Made by a program: the position numbers and the translations under genes | NCBI GenBank assembly: GCA_021464525.1 | Contig: JADRCO010000701.1 | Location: 1-27,929 of the forward strand | Direction of reading: 5' to 3' | DNA: 27,929 bases | Source: Rhizophagus sp. LPA8_4_AMF | Taxonomy: Eukaryota; Glomeromycota; Glomeromycetes; Glomerales; Glomeraceae | In this document: positions 11,001-20,594 of the stretch, piece after piece | Numbering within the stretch: the stretch's first letter is position 1 | Layout of the letters: the number at the start of each line of letters is the position of its first letter | Notes under the pieces: generated by a model | What the model saw: the letters and a program-made list of their open reading frames with translations, nothing else | What the model was told of the DNA's origin: nothing | Databases searched by the model: none

Positions 11001-11436
11001 TAAGACTTCATGAGTAACAATAATTAATAAGAAAGAAAGAAGTCATATGATTAATTAAGATAACAGACCTTTCTTTTATAAAAGTAACATATGATGATGA
11101 AGATTCCGCATCATTTGAAGAAGTTGACAAATCATTTATTGATATTTGAAGTTCAGGATTATCACTTTGTATAATACTCTTTGATGTATCCGTTATCGAT
11201 CTATTTATAATTGTTGGAGAAAGAGGAGGAGAACTTGTAGGAGTATCACGAAAATTTCTTTGCCTTGGAGATAAAGGTTGTTTTGGAGAAGATGGAACAG
11301 ATGTATTTGGTGATAAAGGTCTTCTTGGAGATTTTATATCTGAACCTGATTTTTCTTTTTCTTCTTGTTGTGATGCCCAAAATTTTATAAGATCATTCAC
11401 AGGTTTTGCTTTTGGTGGTATTTTATTATTAGACAT
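5072..11436 (-). CDS. Large multi-pass membrane protein with Ser/Pro-rich disordered N-terminus (about 2,007 aa)
   Basis: Five exons on the minus strand join in frame: 11436-11069, 10982-7820, 7742-7313, 7227-6164 and 6070-5072 (6,024 nt with stop). Introns are 86, 77, 85 and 93 nt, all GT...AG, with phases 2, 0, 1 and 0. Residues 1 to about 1090 are polar and low-complexity, full of SP/TP and SPK/SPR sites suited to proline-directed kinases, with a triplicated 25-aa repeat near 452-526. Hydrophobic segments lie near 1103-1120, 1142-1164, 1191-1207, 1266-1286, 1337-1348, 1364-1381, 1400-1417 and 1420-1443. About 560 residues of soluble C-terminal domain follow, with a basic helical stretch near 1645-1660 and an acidic Ser/Asp/Glu/Asn end. 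There is no N-terminal signal peptide, so both long ends are probably cytosolic. I do not recognise the family; a fungal channel- or sensor-like membrane protein is only a guess. The exon joins are well supported by frame continuity; transcript data are lacking. Confidence 0.82.
9771..9995 (-). repeat. Three tandem 75-bp repeats inside the large membrane-protein gene
   Basis: Units start at 9771, 9846 and 9921, are each exactly 75 bp and differ at a few positions only. On the coding (minus) strand each encodes 25 residues of the pattern TTSILEQK...TPEPKSPK. Because the unit is a multiple of three, copy number can change without breaking the frame. The high DNA identity suggests recent duplication in the disordered region. 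Confidence 0.95.
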
Positions 11437-14088
11437 TTTATATTTATATATATATATATGAGATTGTTTCTTTTAATATTATTATTAATTTTTTTTTTTT
11501 TTTAATTCTGTATCAATAAGGCTAGCTATTGAAACAATATATATATATATTAAGTCCAATTCGTTTTTTTTTTCAATTTTCAAATTATAATCCAAATATT
11601 ATGTATTGTTCTGTATGCTATTTATAAATAAGAATTGTTAGAAGATTACGGTAATAAAGGTGGAAGGTTAAGAGGGAGGAAAAAAAAAAGTGCGAAGAGA
11701 AGAGAAAGGAAAAAAGAAATAAAAGATACTTTTTTAAGATAAGGAAAGGATGAAAGTTGGAATAAATAGCAAGAGAATAATAATAATAATGAAAATAAAA
11801 TTAAATAAGATAAAATAAATAAATATGAAAAAACTTCCTCAAAAAAAAAAATAAATAAACGGCTTTTTTTTTCAGTAAATTTTTTCGAGGAAAAGTTTAA
11901 TTTTCTATAACGTATATATTCATGATGATATTAAGAAAAAAAAAAGAAAAAAGAAAACCGAATAACTATGATAATTATTACCTAAATTAAATTAAAATAG
12001 AATAAAAAAAAAAAAAAAAAATTTAATATGGTCTTCTGGAATAAAAATGTATAATACAAATATATATGCGAAGAAATTCCTAAATATTTTTTTAAAAATG
12101 GTTTTTTTTTAAAAAAAAATAGGATTGAATTGAAAAAAAAAACGAAGGATGCAGAAAAAAAAAAAGGAGTGACTCAGTTGCGCGTCCAAAAAAAAAGTGA
12201 TCGATTCTTTTTCTGTATAACGTTATTCCTTTCTCTCTCTACACAATCAAAACAAACGGTAACGAAAAAAGAAATTAATTAAAACTATCATCTCTAGAGT
12301 GGAATGTAACGCAATAATTTAAATACTCGAAAAAAAAACTAAAGAGCGATCGGGTTATGCAGGGTTAATTGGTTGCAGGAATTTGTTCAATAATCTTGGA
12401 AATATAGATTTCACCACATTTTGTTTACATGGTCAAATTAGGAACTTGAAATTACAAATCATGTGATAAGATGCAGTGTAAGTTTTTTTTATCACAAATA
12501 AGAAAGTTTAATTATCATTTTACTTTTATAACTTTTATTTGTGTATTATTATAGTTTAACAACAGGATATTAAATACTTCATGGCGTATCTGAATTGGGT
12601 TTTTTATTTATAATAATGCATTTTTATTTTATTTTTATCAGTTAGAACAATATCATCATCAGTTATCGTTTTTTTCTTAAGCTCTAACCATTCACAATCT
12701 TATCACCAACATATTAATGACGTAGTAGTATTTTATTATTATCGGACATTAGAATTTTTGATTTAATGATACTAATGATACGTTACATTACGTCACATAA
12801 AATTAAATTCGTGGTTTTCTTTATATATTGTGATAAAGATTTATTTGTTTAAATCAATTTGTAATTAATAATTGATAATAATTGAAATTTAATTGAATAC
12901 AAAATACAATTGAAAAAAATTATTGAAACATGAAAAAAAAGTTAATTAAATTATTTTCAGGTCTAAAATTAATGATAATATTTTTTTTTTTAATTAATTA
13001 ATATTATATTTTTAGTAAATATTCTTTTTGTGGTTAAAACTTTGTTTATTTTTTGGAATATCCGAAACTCATCAACTTAATTTACATATAAAGAATTAAT
13101 TTTTTATTGGGTTTAACCACTTTCGTCTCATTGAATTTTTAACGTATATATTTTTAAAGAACATATCACGTCATTGACGTTGTGCTTCGTGTCACACTTA
13201 CGCAGTGGTCTGATTTGTTTATCAAAATTTGCTTATTATCAACTGTTTCTTTTTCTTTGTGGAAGTTCGATTTCACAAAAATTTGAATTTAATTTATTTC
13301 CTTTTTTTTAAAAAAAGTTTGTAATTCTGAGCCAATCGGTCTCTTCATCTTTTTATTGTAACTATCGTAACATTTTTTTTTTTTAACAACAAATTCTGGA
13401 ATATAATATTTAAAGACTCATTACAAAGATTGATTTTCATAGGAAATGTAATGTAATTCGTTACGTTATCAAGTATTACAAGGACTATCTGAAATACTTC
13501 TGAAATCGTAATCTGAGACACAACATATGAGATGCTCGTCAATGCAGTGACAGGATATAACGAACTCTCCGGTTTCACTGAAAGAAATCGTTATATTCGA
13601 AATTTAATAAGTTTGATATAATAATTCTTTATGTTCATCATATATACTTTATCGTAAAATTCTTTATCTTTATATCGAGTTCTAACTTGTAACTTTCTTG
13701 AATTTATTTCGACACTCTTTTAATGTCTAGTAATTGTTCCCAAATTTGATATTCCCTTTACTTGGTCCATCTGAATTTTTTAAAAAGAAAATTCTAATAA
13801 ACTGAATAAACTGTTTAAATTCAGTAAATTTTAAATCCCCCCTTTTTCATCAAAATTCATTCAATTCCATGGAATTCCATGGAATCAACCGTTACTTACG
13901 TACAAATTACCTGTTACATCATAATCATCATGATCTCAATCCTAATTTGTATATCATGATCAATTCAAAATTCCTTGTGTGGTTACATGGAGTTTGAAAA
14001 GTCAAAAACATTTTGCCATCAATAAACGTCAATCGGAACTTTTTTAATTTTTTACCATTATCCTAATTTTTATAACCGAAAAATTACC
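11437..14088. other. Intergenic region between divergently arranged genes
   Basis: This 2.65-kb stretch separates the start of the large minus-strand gene from the start of the HMG-box gene on the plus strand, so it should hold both promoters. 11445-11459 is a TA dinucleotide run just upstream of the minus-strand ATG. 11460-12180 is mostly A/T homopolymers and purine-rich runs such as GGAAAGGA. A plus-strand frame around 12330-12465 stays open for about 40 codons but has no start or recognisable product. The minus-strand frame at 13345-13578 (77 aa) has no support. Confidence 0.6.
13864..13885. repeat. 22-bp perfect palindrome upstream of the HMG-box gene
   Basis: The sequence is two overlapping ATTCCATGGAAT palindromes sharing an AT, giving a perfect 22-base inverted repeat and also a direct repeat of ATTCCATGGA. 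It ends 203 bases before the ATG of the HMG-box gene. It could bind a dimeric regulator at two adjacent sites; that role is inference. Confidence 0.85.
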
Positions 14089-15093
14089 ATGACAAAAAAT
14101 TCAACGTTGTATCAAGGATGTAGTATGTTCTCAATATATGAGAAAACTAACTATAAAAATCACTATACCGGTGGTGTAAGAGCTCCTCCTTTACCACCTG
14201 ATCCTAACAAACCTACTATGTCTTTTAATTTAAATTTTAAACCCAACGAAGAAGTTTGGTATGGCACAGATTATCCATTTACTATGAATAGAGATGAGTT
14301 GTTAATGAATTCAACTGTATCTAGGAGAGCTAAAAGAATTCAAAAATGTGGAATACCCGGAAATCCTCCTCGTCCCCTCAATTCATTTTTTTTATATGCT
14401 AAGAATGAGAACAATAAACCTGAATATAAAAATATGCAAGCTAAAGACAGGTTAAAAAAAATTAAGGAACGTTGGAAGAATGAATCAAAGGAGATTAAAG
14501 AACTTTTCGATTGTGGTGCAAATTTAGCAAAGGAAAGACATGCCAAACGATATAAGGGTTATCAATTTACAAGGAAGACCCGACAAAAAAAGCAAAATAC
14601 TACAGTTGATGAATCATTTATTCCATCCAATTATTCCTCAACTACATCATCATTTTCGTCGAAAGAACATTCTTCAAAGAATTCTCCTTATTTTCAGTTT
14701 AATGATGACGCTTTACAAATTCCTATTGAGAAATATTACGAATCAACTCTTCCTACAGCATTTTTACCTGTCACTTCCATCCAATCAAATTCAATTGAAT
14801 ATTCTGCTTATGATTTACCAGAATTTATTAATTACGATCAAATTGGGCCATCTATTCCATCTAATTTGGAATTAATGATGAATCAGCATAATCAACATTC
14901 AGAACCTCAAATTGAGTCATCGATTCTGGATCAGTATTTATTAAATTCTGCAGAATTTTTGACTTTAATGTCGTATATGCAACCAGAATCTAATTTCATT
15001 AATAATCTTACTAATGATTTGTCGATGAATGAAGATTCTTTCAGTTCCAAATTCGAACTGGAACCAGACAATAATTCTCAATGGCTAGGTTGA
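14089..15093 (+). CDS. HMG-box transcription factor, fungal MATA_HMG type
   Basis: A single-exon frame encodes 334 residues. Residues about 93-162 form an HMG box: a PPRPLNSFFLYAK start typical of fungal sex-determining (MATA_HMG) boxes, then a KDRLKKIKERWKNES helix with the conserved Trp, then a third helix rich in Lys/Arg/His (AKERHAKRYKGY), followed by a basic RKTRQKKQ tail that could serve as a nuclear localisation signal. The remainder is Ser/Asn/Gln-rich and probably disordered, as in activation regions. The expected role is nuclear DNA binding through minor-groove bending. The start at 14089 has an ACC before the ATG and no in-frame ATG upstream. HMG-box genes of this type are strongly expanded in Rhizophagus, so this need not be the mating-type gene itself; no homeodomain or other mating-locus partner is seen nearby. 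Confidence 0.88.
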   Translation: MTKNSTLYQGCSMFSIYEKTNYKNHYTGGVRAPPLPPDPNKPTMSFNLNFKPNEEVWYGTDYPFTMNRDELLMNSTVSRRAKRIQKCGIPGNPPRPLNSFFLYAKNENNKPEYKNMQAKDRLKKIKERWKNESKEIKELFDCGANLAKERHAKRYKGYQFTRKTRQKKQNTTVDESFIPSNYSSTTSSFSSKEHSSKNSPYFQFNDDALQIPIEKYYESTLPTAFLPVTSIQSNSIEYSAYDLPEFINYDQIGPSIPSNLELMMNQHNQHSEPQIESSILDQYLLNSAEFLTLMSYMQPESNFINNLTNDLSMNEDSFSSKFELEPDNNSQWLG

Positions 15094-16804
15094 CATATAA
15101 AGATGTCAAACATTTTTCTATTTTATACTTTCCAAATATGTATTACATTTAAAATTTATAAATTAGAAAAACCTATTGATACTTTTTTATGACAATTTGA
15201 TATATTACTTTTCATAAAGTTTTTCTATACTGTATTTGTTTCTTTTTTCATCTTTTGTGCTACTCTTGGTCTACTCTTGGTCTACAATTAGGGACACTTT
15301 TGATTTTGTGAATTGAATGTAATACATCTATATTTCATTTTATTGTTACTTGTGATAATCATCACCACACTTTTTTTTTTGCCGAGGACAATCTCAGTAT
15401 TAATTACTCTAATGCTGTAATACTGGGCAGAGTCACGCGATTTTTTGAAGTGGCTTTGTACACAGCATACGAATAGAGAGACAGACTTTCCCCAGCATTA
15501 TTCAACCGGAATTAAGTGTGTCGCACATTTGGTTTTTCCAAGAAGTAATAATAGAAAATAGAATTAAATAAATAACTTACTCCCTATATTATTAAATAAT
15601 TTTTTAAATAAAGAATTTAGTTAGTTTAGATAATTAGATACCAGCGATGAAAAAAGTCACGTGAATTTTCGTGACATTTTTTCGTGGTTACGCTTGGTAG
15701 TCACGAATAGAATAATGTTGGAAACTTAATTTAATAAAATTATGATACAAAAAAAAAAAAATATAAAATTATTACTTTTAAATTAAAACGTAAATAGTTA
15801 TTTATACATAATTTTTTAATAGTTTAACAATTTAAAAAGTTTGATCGTGACTTATTAACTGTTAATGTTTTTTTCTACGCACAATTTGGAAACCAACTAC
15901 AAAATTCAGACTAATTTACAATTGTTTTCCCTAGAATTGATAATAATACCAACGAAAAATAATTATTTTATTAAGTTGGCAACACTCGCTTCTTCAATAT
16001 TATCACCCAATTTTAACTATTTTGATAAATTTTCTATATAAAAACAAACAAATTAATTATATAAATTGAATTCTGAAGTATTTGTAAGAAAAAATTCAAC
16101 AAAAGAGCCGAGAAATAAAAGGAAGACTCCACAAGGAATTTGAAATTAGTTTTGGGTGAATGAGCGACGTAGTTGTCAAAATTTAAATATACATACTTCT
16201 CATTCGTGAATTAAAATTAGTTATATCCATATCTTCAGTTTTTTCTTTGACATTTCTAGACTTCAGGCTCGAGTAATTTGCTTACGAAGCCCTCCATATT
16301 CGAGATTATGGTCAATCTTCATTTAAATAAATCTGACTTTATCAAATTCTTAATACCTTCAGCATAATAATAAATATTCTAGTCTATAAGCACAGGATTC
16401 TGAACGAATCCCTTCCTCTAAACTATATTTTTTAAGGATACCATGTTTAAGTAAGCGAATTTTCTAACATTTTATATAAGCTTAGTAATTAAATAATATC
16501 GTTCGTTTATCCGATCATTTTTTCGTTTGATCCGACCCAACCTAGACATTAGGATTAATAAAATATGCACAAATTGTGTTTCTACTGCTTTTTTTAACTT
16601 TGATTAGTAATACTAAAAGAGGCTTTTCTAGAAGCCTTACTTGAAGTTTTATTAAATTGTAAGTTTGGAAATTTTTTTTAAAACAATAAGCAAGAAAAAA
16701 GCAGTGTTTCATCATAAGTTCCATATTTATTGAATAGATTTTAGATTTCAAGAATTAATATTAAAGCTATATTGATCGTTCCATATACTAAAAAAATCTC
16801 AATT
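15094..16804. other. Intergenic region, no gene seen
   Basis: No convincing coding frame is present. A tandem 11-bp repeat (CTACTCTTGGT, just over two copies) lies at 15260-15285 in the likely 3' UTR of the HMG-box gene. A cluster of TCACG/CGTGA words lies at 15656-15706. The minus-strand frame at 16542-16751 (69 aa) has no recognisable domain and an AT-driven composition. Confidence 0.6.
15656..15706. repeat. Cluster of CGTGA/TCACG words with a small hairpin
   Basis: GTCACG (15656-15661) and CGTGAC (15670-15675) form a 6-bp inverted pair around an 8-base loop. TCGTGG and GTCACGA follow within 30 bases. The first copy includes a CACGTG E-box core. It may be a regulator-binding cluster or the remnant of a small inverted-repeat element. 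Confidence 0.35.
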
Positions 16805-17377
16805 CTACAACAGTCCCAGTTCCATTTCTTTCTCTATATTTGTTAATTCCAACGCCCGAATTTTTACTTCCCTTTCTTTGATAGAAATTTCGCGTTCCTT
16901 GAAAGTAAGGATTCTTTCCTTTTTTATCAAGTCGTCTTCTTCACACGTATCATTATGTTTTCGTTTATTTTTGTGGATAAATCTATAATATTGGGGCTTT
17001 CACATATTACATTGGTGATTTTTGTATGTTCCTTATTAATTTAAAAAAAAAAGAATGGCTAATACTAATTAAGTATAAGTAACCTAATGAAAGGAAGTTT
17101 TCTTGGATTATTAAGGAAAGCACATAACTAATTCCTCCTTCAGAATTAGTAGACCTTAATAATTCAAGTATTGATTAAGTTTCTCGCTTGGTTTCTCTCT
17201 TCGTCTGTTGATGAGACTTTTAATAATACTTCGTTCATGTGTTTATAGAAAATTCTATGAATTTTATATAATGTTACATCCGTTCATCCTTTGAAAGCAC
17301 CAACCGTCAAAGTCCACTAAGGACCAATCTTCAAAGTTCCGTTCAAAGTAAGGTGCGTAATCAGAGTAATCAGACAT
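16805..17377 (-). pseudogene. Decayed multi-exon gene with a C-terminal coiled coil
   Basis: On the minus strand an ATG at 17377 opens a plausible acidic/aromatic peptide of 37 residues (starts MSDYSDYAPY). A one-base shift continues into a frame read from about 17260 down to a TGA at 17166-17164, including MNEVLLKVSS and EERNQARNL. A third part, possibly an exon starting after an AG at 17032, runs from 17031 to the TAG at 16807-16805. It contains an in-frame TGA at 17002-17000, then a highly charged heptad-like stretch (KEREISIKEREVKIRALEL) typical of a coiled coil. Such Glu/Lys/Arg-rich C-termini are common in transposon-derived DNA-binding proteins, but no DNA-binding domain is visible. 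Two lesions plus missing joins argue for decay. Confidence 0.42.
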
Positions 17378-17994
17378 AGGTGTTATTGTACGTTAAAAGA
17401 TATAAACACTGATTTTTTATTAACACGACACGTTTTATGATATGAATAAAAAATGAAATCCTCTAAAATCTGAAAAATCTGAAAAGGCAGTATTTATATT
17501 ATTTTTCTGCAAACCTTTACAATCACTCATATCAAATTTCTTACGTCAAATTTTACTAGAAAAGGTAATTGGCTTTTAAATTAGATAATCACGATGTTTT
17601 ATACCAGCGTAAAGAAAGAGATGATATCATTACAGACCAAACGCCAATTTAATTCTAATTTACACCTGCGAATTGTTTTTTATTGATGTTTCTCTATTTT
17701 CTATGATTGTATGATAAATTTAATTGAAGCCAATAAAGTCAACTCAGAGTCTCAGACCAATGGACAATAAATGATCAAATGACGGAGTTTCAAATAAATA
17801 CGTACTAAAGTCACTAAACAAGGAGAAAAAACATCTTTGTGGCCTTCGAAAGTCGTGTGTTCAATATTTACGCCCACTTAGATGCCTTTCCGCTCCAGGC
17901 TAACGATAGCGTCAAATTCTGCGGATTAATAAAAATTTCGCGGTCTCTCAACCCTTTCCACTACCTTATACAGTTATACGTACCATAGATGGAC
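17378..17994. other. Intergenic or relic sequence without an assignable gene
   Basis: The base composition from about 17830 onward is less AT-rich than the surroundings, which matches the relic that follows at 17995-18470. Both strands show frames of 30-50 codons here: plus strand 17819-17986, and a minus-strand continuation past the stop at 17995. None has a start or recognisable domain. A plus-strand stretch of about 28 codons ends near 17652. Confidence 0.5.
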
Positions 17995-18470
17995 TTAGTA
18001 AGTGATTCCCCCACAGGGCGATTCGATTAAGTAATTCTCATTCACAACTCGAAATACAAGATTCTGGCGCAGAGACCGTGACATGAATACAATCTTCGGC
18101 AGTGAGTCAGAGAAGTATTTCACTGCGAAGGGTTCAATTTGATCTTTATGAAACCAGGGATTTCTACGTTCCAAAGCTCGAGTCGTCAGCTTCTACAGTC
18201 TATACCATAAAAACTTTATTTTTTTATCGCTTCTATAGTGTCCTTGAGGTTCCCTACCAGCTCTTTCTGTCAATATGGATATCCTATCTGTTAATCCTTT
18301 GGCGTCCTTAGCTAATCGTCGGAGGCATGCGCAGTTCTAAAACTTAAAAACAAGGCAATCGTGACCTCGGGTCACGGTCTTGTTGTTTGGATTTTTTAAA
18401 TAGATGGTAACCCTAGAACACGTGACTAGAATTATAATTATTATACTGCGCTTCTAAATGTAGTTTCCAT
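17995..18470 (-). pseudogene. Two-exon unnamed coding relic with one in-frame stop
   Basis: An 8-codon exon (18470-18447, starting METTFRSA) and an exon 18336-17995 join in phase 0 across a 110-nt intron (GTATAA...TTTTAG). Together they encode 121 sense and stop positions interrupted once, by a TAG at 18195-18193. The translation is well mixed in composition: a basic helical part (LRRLAKDAKGLTDRI), a part with WYRL and HYRSDKK, then NPWFHKDQIEPF and a hydrophobic/basic end (SRSLRQNLVFRVV). Only one stop occurs in over 110 codons, in DNA where about one codon in 12-15 is a stop by chance. I do not recognise the family; a mobile-element protein is one possibility. The stop could also be a sequencing error or a spliced segment, but no suitable intron restores the frame. 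Confidence 0.4.
18360..18376. repeat. CGTGACC-TCG-GGTCACG hairpin
   Basis: A perfect 7-bp inverted repeat with a 3-base loop, GC-rich against an AT-rich background. It lies inside the predicted intron of the 17995-18470 relic. It could be a regulator site or a small stem-loop. Confidence 0.6.
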
Positions 18471-19130
18471 AGTTTATTTGACACTTGTTTGATTACAAGG
18501 ACAACTAAATTGTCAGAGGACACGTCTTTCTATTGTGATAAATACAAGCACTATTATTTTTAAGGGGAAACCGGCACTTAATAGAAGAATAGTCAGGAAC
18601 GAAAAATTCCTGTTCAATCTCTTATAGAAAAATAGGTGTGATTTTTTACTGATGGGAAGTGGTTTTCCCGTCAGCGAAATTTTTTATTCTATAATCCGTT
18701 TTAGTGTAACTGGCTAAAGCCACATTCTAGATCTCCTTTGCTGAACATGTGATAGAACATTTATAATCTCGTTTATTAACTTCTTGATTACATTTTCACA
18801 TCATATTTTAATAATCTTCATATTTTTTTTTTCGTTCATCCTTATCAAGTTCGGATTGCATATTTGATAACACCTTTCATATAGAACTCGATTTATTTAA
18901 AATGCAATTGATCTCATTTTTTATTCACAATACGTCGAAATATATATTTAATACAATGTATAGAATTTTTGGTTTGAATTCTTTATTGGTACAGAAAATA
19001 AATTACATGATTCCACTCGTAGCGTGATACATAAATTTACAAGTGAAATGGTGTTTCTACATTAGTTCTAAACTACCTATACTAAAATTATCCATCAGAC
19101 GTCAGTTATACTAGTACAAGACATAAATAA
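18471..19130. other. Intergenic region, no gene seen
   Basis: No coding frame is supported. One stem-loop is visible at 18649-18674: a 10-bp stem of CTGATGGGAA with TTCCCGTCAG, one G-U type pair, and a 6-base loop. The rest is AT-rich without repeats that I can detect. Confidence 0.6.
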
Positions 19131-19374
19131 ATGAACAACGTTGGCCTTCCACCGAAAATTTATGTTGCTTTGCATTCCGTGATGCTAGTAAGGTACACTT
19201 AGAAATTTGTACGAAAAATGTCATTAGTTTGCAAGTCCTGATGCCGTACGCACAACCATAACCGTAATTCATTCGTACCTTTATTGCGAAGTCCGGACTT
19301 CAATAATTTTTTTGTCAAACTTCTTTCAAACTGCGATAGGCCGGTTTCTTTTTAACGAGGTCATAAGTTCATAA
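19131..19374 (+). CDS. Possible two-exon small protein or relic (67 aa)
   Basis: An ATG at 19131 opens 19 codons (MNNVGLPPKIYVALHSVML) that end exactly at a good donor, CTA|GTAAGG. Skipping 40 nt to an ATTAG acceptor at 19227 gives 48 more codons in frame (start FASPDAVRTT) to a TAA at 19372-19374. Neither part has a recognisable domain. A 40-nt intron is short for a fungus of this kind, so the join is doubtful. It may be part of the same decayed locus as the next relic, which also contains a KPPKVYA-like word. Confidence 0.2.
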
Positions 19375-19505
19375 CGTAAAAAATAGTACGACAACTTGGG
19401 AGCTGGAGTGACAAAGTTGCTGCGCTTTATTAATTTACAAGTAAAAAAAGCCCATCGGCACTGATTAGTCAGATTAATCAATCGCGGAGAATGATTAATG
19501 ATTAA

Positions 19506-19664
19506 TCAATTTTTTCATGTACTGATAAATTATTTGCTGTATTACGTCACAACAAGCCACCGAAAGTTTATGCAAGAGAATTTATAGTCACAATGTATCC
19601 AGAAAGGCTCAAAACAATTGTAGGAACGATGAATAAATGGTGGGAAAATTTTGAACAGCCTTAA
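19506..19664 (+). pseudogene. Coding relic ending NKWWENFEQP
   Basis: An open stretch of 52 codons without an initial ATG ends at a TAA (19662-19664). It contains KPPKVYAREF, MYPERLKTIVG and a Trp-rich end. The composition is unlike the AT-driven random frames around it, which suggests a former last exon. I cannot name the family. It shares a PPK(I/V)Y word with the frame at 19131, so the two may derive from one gene or from duplicated pieces. Confidence 0.22.
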
Positions 19665-19827
19665 AATTACACAACAGAGTATAAATGTATAATATGTTTG
19701 GCATTAAAAATATATATTTTGTCGTAGTATAGAAACAGCTACTATTTTTTTCCTATCATGTATGGTTTGTGCGTTGTAACAATGTAACATGATTGAAAAT
19801 ATTAATCTAAATCGTAAAGATAATAGA

Positions 19828-19971
19828 TTAGTAACAACCAGCTACTTCATAAAAGTTATGCCTTTTTTTAATACCTAATCCTAATTCTAATCCTACTTCT
19901 ATTCCTAATCGTCTTTCTAATCGATTTGATGTAGCTGTCCACTTTCCTTGCGAATTCGTGTCTTGTTTATA
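19828..19971 (-). pseudogene. Coding relic over a degenerate CTAATC hexamer repeat
   Basis: Between two stops the minus strand is open for 47 codons and reads QDTNSQGKWTATSN, then RLERRLGIEVGLELGLGIKK, then a short tail. The Gly/Leu-rich part corresponds on the plus strand to about nine imperfect copies of CCTAAT(C/T) at 19877-19924. It may be a former exon or simply a hexanucleotide repeat that happens to lack stops in this frame. No start codon is seen. Confidence 0.22.
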
Positions 19972-20485
19972 TTAAAATTATAAAAATTTTCGTAATACAA
20001 TTAAATTTCAAAAAAAATTACGCGATTTCGTAGATCAGGCTCACATGAAAAATGTACGTAATATTTTCTGAATTTCTCACGCGTACAATTGTTTTGACTT
20101 TTATTCATACTTTTTTATATAACGTAACGTAATCTTATCATATATAATGATATCAACATCTTTGAAAAAAATCTTACAAAATCATGATCATACATGTATA
20201 AGCGCTACTATAATAGTATAGTACTAATGTTGCAATGACGCGTTTTTTTTGTATATCTCTCTATTCGTCTATAAAGGATCTGGTATATATGAGTGTATTA
20301 ATATTGATAATATCGATAAGTATTAAAATACCAGCTCCGCATATCCATCTTGCGGCTAAAGTCGGATCAGTATCAGATCACATGAGAGTCATTATTAGTC
20401 ATGTTATTATGCACAACATTATTAATCATTTTTTTTCGCGTACACGAAATCTCTTTCAGTTTTAATATATATAGCCCCAACTTTC
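19972..20485. other. Intergenic region, no gene seen
   Basis: The plus-strand frame at 20235-20465 (76 aa) has no domain and a composition expected of AT-rich DNA. No RNA gene or repeat is apparent. Confidence 0.55.
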
Positions 20486-20588
20486 CTCTAAAAAAATACT
20501 AAAAAAAAATATCCTTTCTAAAAAAAACACTCTAAAAAAAAATACTAAAAAAGATATCCTTCTAAAAAACTCTCTCTAAAAAAATTCG
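20486..20588 (+). repeat. A-rich tandem repeat, unit about 44 bp
   Basis: Two full copies and a partial third of a unit built as CTCTA(n)TACTA(n)ATATCCTTTCTA(n), with varying A-run lengths. The consistent order of CTCTA, TACTA and TATCC anchors shows a true tandem duplication rather than plain low complexity. Confidence 0.65.
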
Positions 20589-20594
20589 CCGCCT

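Noticed and set aside
13345..13578. 77-aa minus-strand frame
   Set aside because: No domain, promoter or homology clue; ordinary length for random frames in this composition.
14340..14875. Frames overlapping the HMG-box gene (14340-14546 minus, 14540-14875 plus)
   Set aside because: They are alternative-frame shadows of the HMG-box coding sequence.
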